Source of the DNA: Unio delphinus
Taxonomy: Eukaryota > Mollusca > Bivalvia > Unionida > Unionidae
Direction: 5' to 3'
DNA length: 64,000 nt
Assembly (NCBI GenBank): GCA_029339505.1
Contig: JAQISU010000345.1
Location: forward strand, 2,193,501 to 2,257,500
Shown: piece by piece, positions 60,338 through 64,000 of the stretch
How positions within the stretch are numbered: position 1 is the first letter of the stretch
Layout of the letters: each line of letters opens with the position of its first letter
Notes under the pieces: model-generated
The model's database searches: none
Seen by the model: the letters and a program-made list of their open reading frames with translations, nothing else
What the model was told of the DNA's origin: nothing
Translations under genes and position numbers: made by a program

Positions 60338-61528
60338 CAAATTTGTTGTTGTCATTCTTTCGCTTTGACTGATTCGACATTGTAAATATTGGAAGCAGAC
60401 GAGATATAATGTCCTTTTGTAGTAGTGCACACACCCCTTTCCTGAAAATGGAATTGTCCAGGAACTGGAAATGGATCTCGAACACGTCAGTCTATTATGT
60501 TAAAACGCCGATGATGGCGGTGTTATGGCCTCTCCAGTCAGGTTAGAAATAATAAATCAACGAAGAGACTACGTTCCTTGAGACATTTTATCACATTAAA
60601 GGTTTCCATAATTGAAATCGGTGTGTGTGTGTGTGTGTGTGTGTGGGGGGGGGCTTTACATACAAAAAGGGTAGGTATAATCAAAATATAAATAGGTTTC
60701 CTGGTAGGCAAGAGAAGTTGTTTGTTTGTTTGGTTTCTTGCTTGCTTGCTTTTATGTAGGGGATATTTAGATCGATGGCTTTAGCAAAGCCCTAAATGTA
60801 TGAAGATGCCTGCTTTATCTGAACGCTTGCCATTTCCGTCGTCTGCTAGATACAATAAAACATCTGTTGTAAATAGCAGCTGTTTTAAAGTGTCCTTGGT
60901 TATTGCGTCACAATAACCTAACTGACGTCACAACCATTTTAACGCGTCATCACTAACAGTAACGTGAGTAATAGTTAGAGGCTATGCAATCTGAATTACG
61001 TAAAGACTTTCCTTTATTTGAAAGTTTCACAAATTACATTTCAAATTTCAAGTGCATTTATTTCCACGACGGTGAAATGTAAATGTTTTTTTTTAACGCC
61101 TGTCTTTCAATATGATGTTCTATAGTTCATATTTACCCTGAATTTCGTCCGCCAAAATCTTACCGATTTGGGAGGAATCTCTACACTTTCAAAAAGATTA
61201 AGTTATTCGACTCACATGGAAAAGAAAGACAATGTTTTTGAAGGGACGCATTCTGTACGTTGGCCACCATAATAATGACAAAATGTGTTGAAATATATCA
61301 CACTCAATTAGTCTCTTCAGGTCCAGAATTCGTCAAATAAAGTGTAGATCCGAGTCGGTCAAATTTCCATATCAACCTATAGCACAAGAAATACTCCGAA
61401 TAATTTAAAACAAACATAAATTATTGGTTCGCTACATAGGGATTCAATGCTGTATTTATGCTCGAAAATTTGGCAATATGACTGTATCTTGAAGTTATTT
61501 TTTTTTTGATACCCTATTGCACCTTTAA
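60331..61528. other. Host DNA up to element A'
   Basis: No ORF or recognised repeat apart from the (GT)n tract. Ends in a T-run before the hairpin. Confidence 0.5.
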
Positions 61529-61710
61529 GAGCAGCAGCAGGGGCGAATCTGACAACTTTTTACAGGCGTCGATTTAGCAAACCGAAGCTTCTTACAAAAT
61601 CGAAAAAAGCGTCAATTTGGCAAACTAAGACTCGTAAATGCTTTATAGAGGATCATTTTGCAAAAAAAAAAAAAAAGACGCCACAATAGTTGTCGCACCC
61701 CTGCTTCTGC
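61529..61710. repeat. Terminal hairpin of element A'
   Basis: Arms GCAGCAGCAGGGGCGAATCT...GACAAC (61531-61556) and GTTGTCGCACCCCTGCTTCTGC (61689-61710) are inverted and related to 12360-12524. The spacer is about 130 bp and unlike that of element A. Confidence 0.7.
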
Positions 61711-61728
61711 TATGGGGTTACATTTTTT

Positions 61729-62368
61729 TCAACCGAATATTTGATCAAGTCCGATACGATATCTTGATCTAGGATCATGCAAATTTATCGTTACAAATCC
61801 ATGTGGGATTGACTGAGCGCGACTAAAGTAATTTCTAAAGAGATTATAATCCATATCTCCACTGCACCAAGTCTGGTAAATATTTAGTAGCGTATGTATG
61901 TCTACTCCATTGAATACAGCAAGAATATTGCATTTATTTATTTGAGTGTATCGTTGAGTGACATATATCACGTCAGTGTTTTTATGTCTACCTCTGGAAA
62001 ATATCCTAGCAGGATTTTTTTGATTGTCTAACATCACATCATCGCATACGACTAAATTGTTAATGCTTCCATCAATATCATCAATGCTCGTTGCTTCCTC
62101 GATATCGGTTATAAATTCAATAATATCCTCGCCGGTGATTTCTGCTGCCTTTTCGTTGTAATCCTTCGTAGTATCGCTGATCATCTACACTCGGGGCTAT
62201 TAAATACAACTTTTCCCATTTCATCCATCTTGTTATTAAATTAAGTAGCAGTTGCGTCTTGCCGCTTCCAGATGGTCCGATTATAATCATGCGAATAGAA
62301 TTTGGTAGCGCTGCATGATGCTTAACTGGTTCTATTGATTTTGTCGCCGAAAAATCAATGACATTCAT
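61729..62368 (-). pseudogene. Packaging ATPase, frameshifted copy
   Basis: Starts ATG 62368 (MNVIDFSATKSIEPVKHHAALPN), Walker A GPSGSGKTQLL intact. A frameshift near 62160 shifts into the frame with DDVMLDNQKNPARIFSRG. A few residues are lost at the equivalent of IPKVIRDN. Counterpart of 11685-12344. Confidence 0.85.
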
Positions 62369-62385
62369 GATATTATAATTATATT

Positions 62386-62910
62386 ATGGATCTATATTGT
62401 GTGAAATGTAAGAAGCGTACTGGCACAGATGACTTGACGACGGTTACAACTAAAACTAACAGATCAGCACTTTCTGGTAAGTGTGTACAATGTGATACAA
62501 AAAAATTTAGATTTGTTTCTATGAAATCTGCAGATGATTTTTTTTAAAAAAAAGCGGTGGAAATATCGCCACTAGTCTAACTAAACTTGCGGGAACACCA
62601 TAGGCAAAATACCGAGGCAAAATACATTCCAGGATAAAATTATTGTGGACCCGGAACCAGACTCGATATCAGACTCGATGATCAAAACCAACCCCGACCC
62701 GGTGAAAATCCAATAAACGCCATTGATAAGGCGTGTCATGCTCATGATGTTGCTTATAAAAGTAGCAATCTGCAACACAGACATATCGCAGATGTGAAAT
62801 TGGTTCATGCATTGAATTATATCACTGATAAATCCTTCAAAGAAAAATTGGCTTCATAGTTCATAAAATCGGCGATGAAGGGTAAATTGGAATTATGTGC
62901 TGGTAAATAA
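62386..62910 (+). pseudogene. Zinc-ribbon/PLA2 gene, decayed copy
   Basis: The zinc-ribbon frame runs 62386-62547 and stops right after an eight-T, eight-A run. The PLA2 linker continues in the -1 frame (GGNIATSLTKL), the same relation as in element A. Further stops and a frameshift follow, but NYCGPGTRLDIRL and NAIDKACHAHDVAYK are readable, the PLA2 calcium loop and catalytic His-Asp. Ends TAA 62908-62910. Start 17 bp from the divergent ATPase, as in element A. Confidence 0.8.
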
Positions 62911-62917
62911 TAACAAC

Positions 62918-63857
62918 ATGGAATCTATTTATTATTCTCCAAGAGGATACTGGAGGGGTAAAGCAACAATTGGTAAACTTGCTAGCGCTGCAAAGGTGAA
63001 GAATACCACTGCAGCGGATTGGTTATCCAAACAGGCGATATGGCAAATTTATCTATCACCTCTTAAACAAATTAACTACTCGCATTTTGATGTCAGCGCT
63101 CCTAATGAAGTTCATCAAGCTGATATATTATTTCTGCCGCATGATAGTGTTTACAAGTATGCACTAACCATAGTTGATGTTGCGAGTCGATACAAACAAG
63201 TAGAGCAGCTAAAGACAAAATCATAAAGTGAAGTTGCTTCAGCTTTTGAAAGGATTTATCGAAGTGGTCCTCTGCATTGGCCAAATCTATTACAAGTTGT
63301 TCCTGGCAAGGAATTTCAGGGTGTAGTGTTATCAACAATGAAGGATCATAATGTCATCATCAGACGAGGACATACTGCACTACATCGCGATCAGGCAATT
63401 GTTGAACGATTTAATCGGACTCTTGCTGAGCGGTTATTTGGATATCAATACGCAAAAGAATTCATCCAAGAAAAGCGATCCCGTGAATGGGTCGAAAGGA
63501 TACCAGGGGTAGTTGCAGCGCTAAATAACGAGATTACCAGAGCAATCAATATGAAACCTAACAACGCAATAAAAAAAGTATATACCACAACCACAGCGGG
63601 ATAGCGTTTCTCAGCCAATTCTCAGCAATGTCACCTTGAGATATTTATATGAGCCAGGGGAACTCGAAGGTGGTAAAAAAAGGGCTACTGATCATATTTG
63701 GAGTGTCACTACGCATAGCATATCTACTATAACACGATCATCTGGTAGACCTCCAATCTATAAATTGGATTCAACTGCCCCTCAGCGGGGTTTTACACGC
63801 GAAAAATTACAAGTTATTCCTGACGATACTCAATTGCCTCCGCGCGGCCTTAACTAG
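62918..63857 (+). pseudogene. DDE integrase, decayed copy
   Basis: ATG 62918 (MESIYYSPRGYWRGKATI). In-frame TAA at 63224-63226, a frameshift near 63580 and another before RYLYEPGELEGG. The second catalytic aspartate is lost: LQVVPGKEF here against LQVDPGKEF in element A. The third catalytic residue, Glu in VERFNRTL, remains. Ends TAG at 63855-63857. Confidence 0.88.
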
Positions 63858-64000
63858 CACCGTTGCGTCTATTACACTCAAGACAAGTCAACATTACATT
63901 GTTTCTGACATGACCGAGACTGTTATTTTTTCTGCCTACGGTAAATTGGCGAGAATCTTTATCCGAATACTGCCAACGCATTATACAATTGCAACTCGCG
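63854..64000 (-). pseudogene. HNH nuclease end, partial decayed copy
   Basis: Matches the C-terminal 48 residues of the element A polymerase-helicase-HNH frame: CIMRWQYSDKDSRQFTV then RKNN...GHVRNNVMLTCLECN. The HNH Asp is changed to Gly (FTVGRK). Cut by the window edge. Confidence 0.75.

Larger units (their letters stand above)
61529..64000 (-). mobile_element. Element A': decayed inverted copy of element A (partial)
   Basis: The hairpin, ATPase, zinc-ribbon/PLA2, integrase and the end of the HNH region occur in the same order and relative orientation as 12524 down to about 10030, but the block is inverted and every gene is damaged. Similarity at protein level is about 85-90 percent by eye. 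It continues beyond the window. Confidence 0.9.

Overview
The window looks like animal nuclear DNA, most likely from a lophotrochozoan such as a mollusc. It is AT-rich and full of microsatellites and minisatellites. It carries decayed LINEs, tRNA-derived SINEs, what looks like a spliced host gene (LamG plus PAN domains), and three integrated virus-like elements. The species cannot be fixed from the sequence alone.

Layout. (1) 1-12,524: right-hand part of virus-like element A. It holds a capsid-like protein, minor structural proteins, a fused DNA polymerase B / SF1 helicase / HNH protein, a DDE integrase, a zinc-ribbon plus parvovirus-type phospholipase A2 gene in two reading frames, and a packaging ATPase. 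It ends at an inverted-repeat hairpin. (2) 12,525-25,635: host DNA with an 81-bp minisatellite, the last exon of the host gene, a dead LINE and other tandem repeats. (3) 25,642-46,245: a complete 20,604-bp Polinton/Maverick (adintovirus-like) provirus. It has 362-bp terminal inverted repeats (one mismatch seen), a 6-bp target duplication (CGCGTG) and no visible gene disruption. (4) 46,252-61,528: host DNA with two LINE fragments joined head to tail, the other two exons of the host gene, LTR-like repeats, minisatellites and a SINE. (5) 61,529-64,000: element A', a decayed copy of element A in the opposite orientation, running off the window.

How the genes work together. The Polinton carries protein-primed PolB for replication and a chromodomain integrase for insertion. 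An FtsK/A32-type ATPase, an adenain-like protease, major and minor capsid proteins and adenovirus pX-like basic proteins cover virion assembly. It also has a BIR protein. Its two ends carry a separate set of five small genes that share promoter motifs. Each of these is followed by a 16-nt stem-loop and a purine-rich element of the kind that ends replication-dependent histone mRNAs. This set is the most unusual thing in the window. The host gene (signal peptide, LamG-like domain, PAN-like domain; exons at 57.2, 52.3-51.6 and 15.4-15.1 kb, minus strand) has the whole Polinton inside its last intron.

All family assignments come from reading motifs in the translated sequence. No database search was run.
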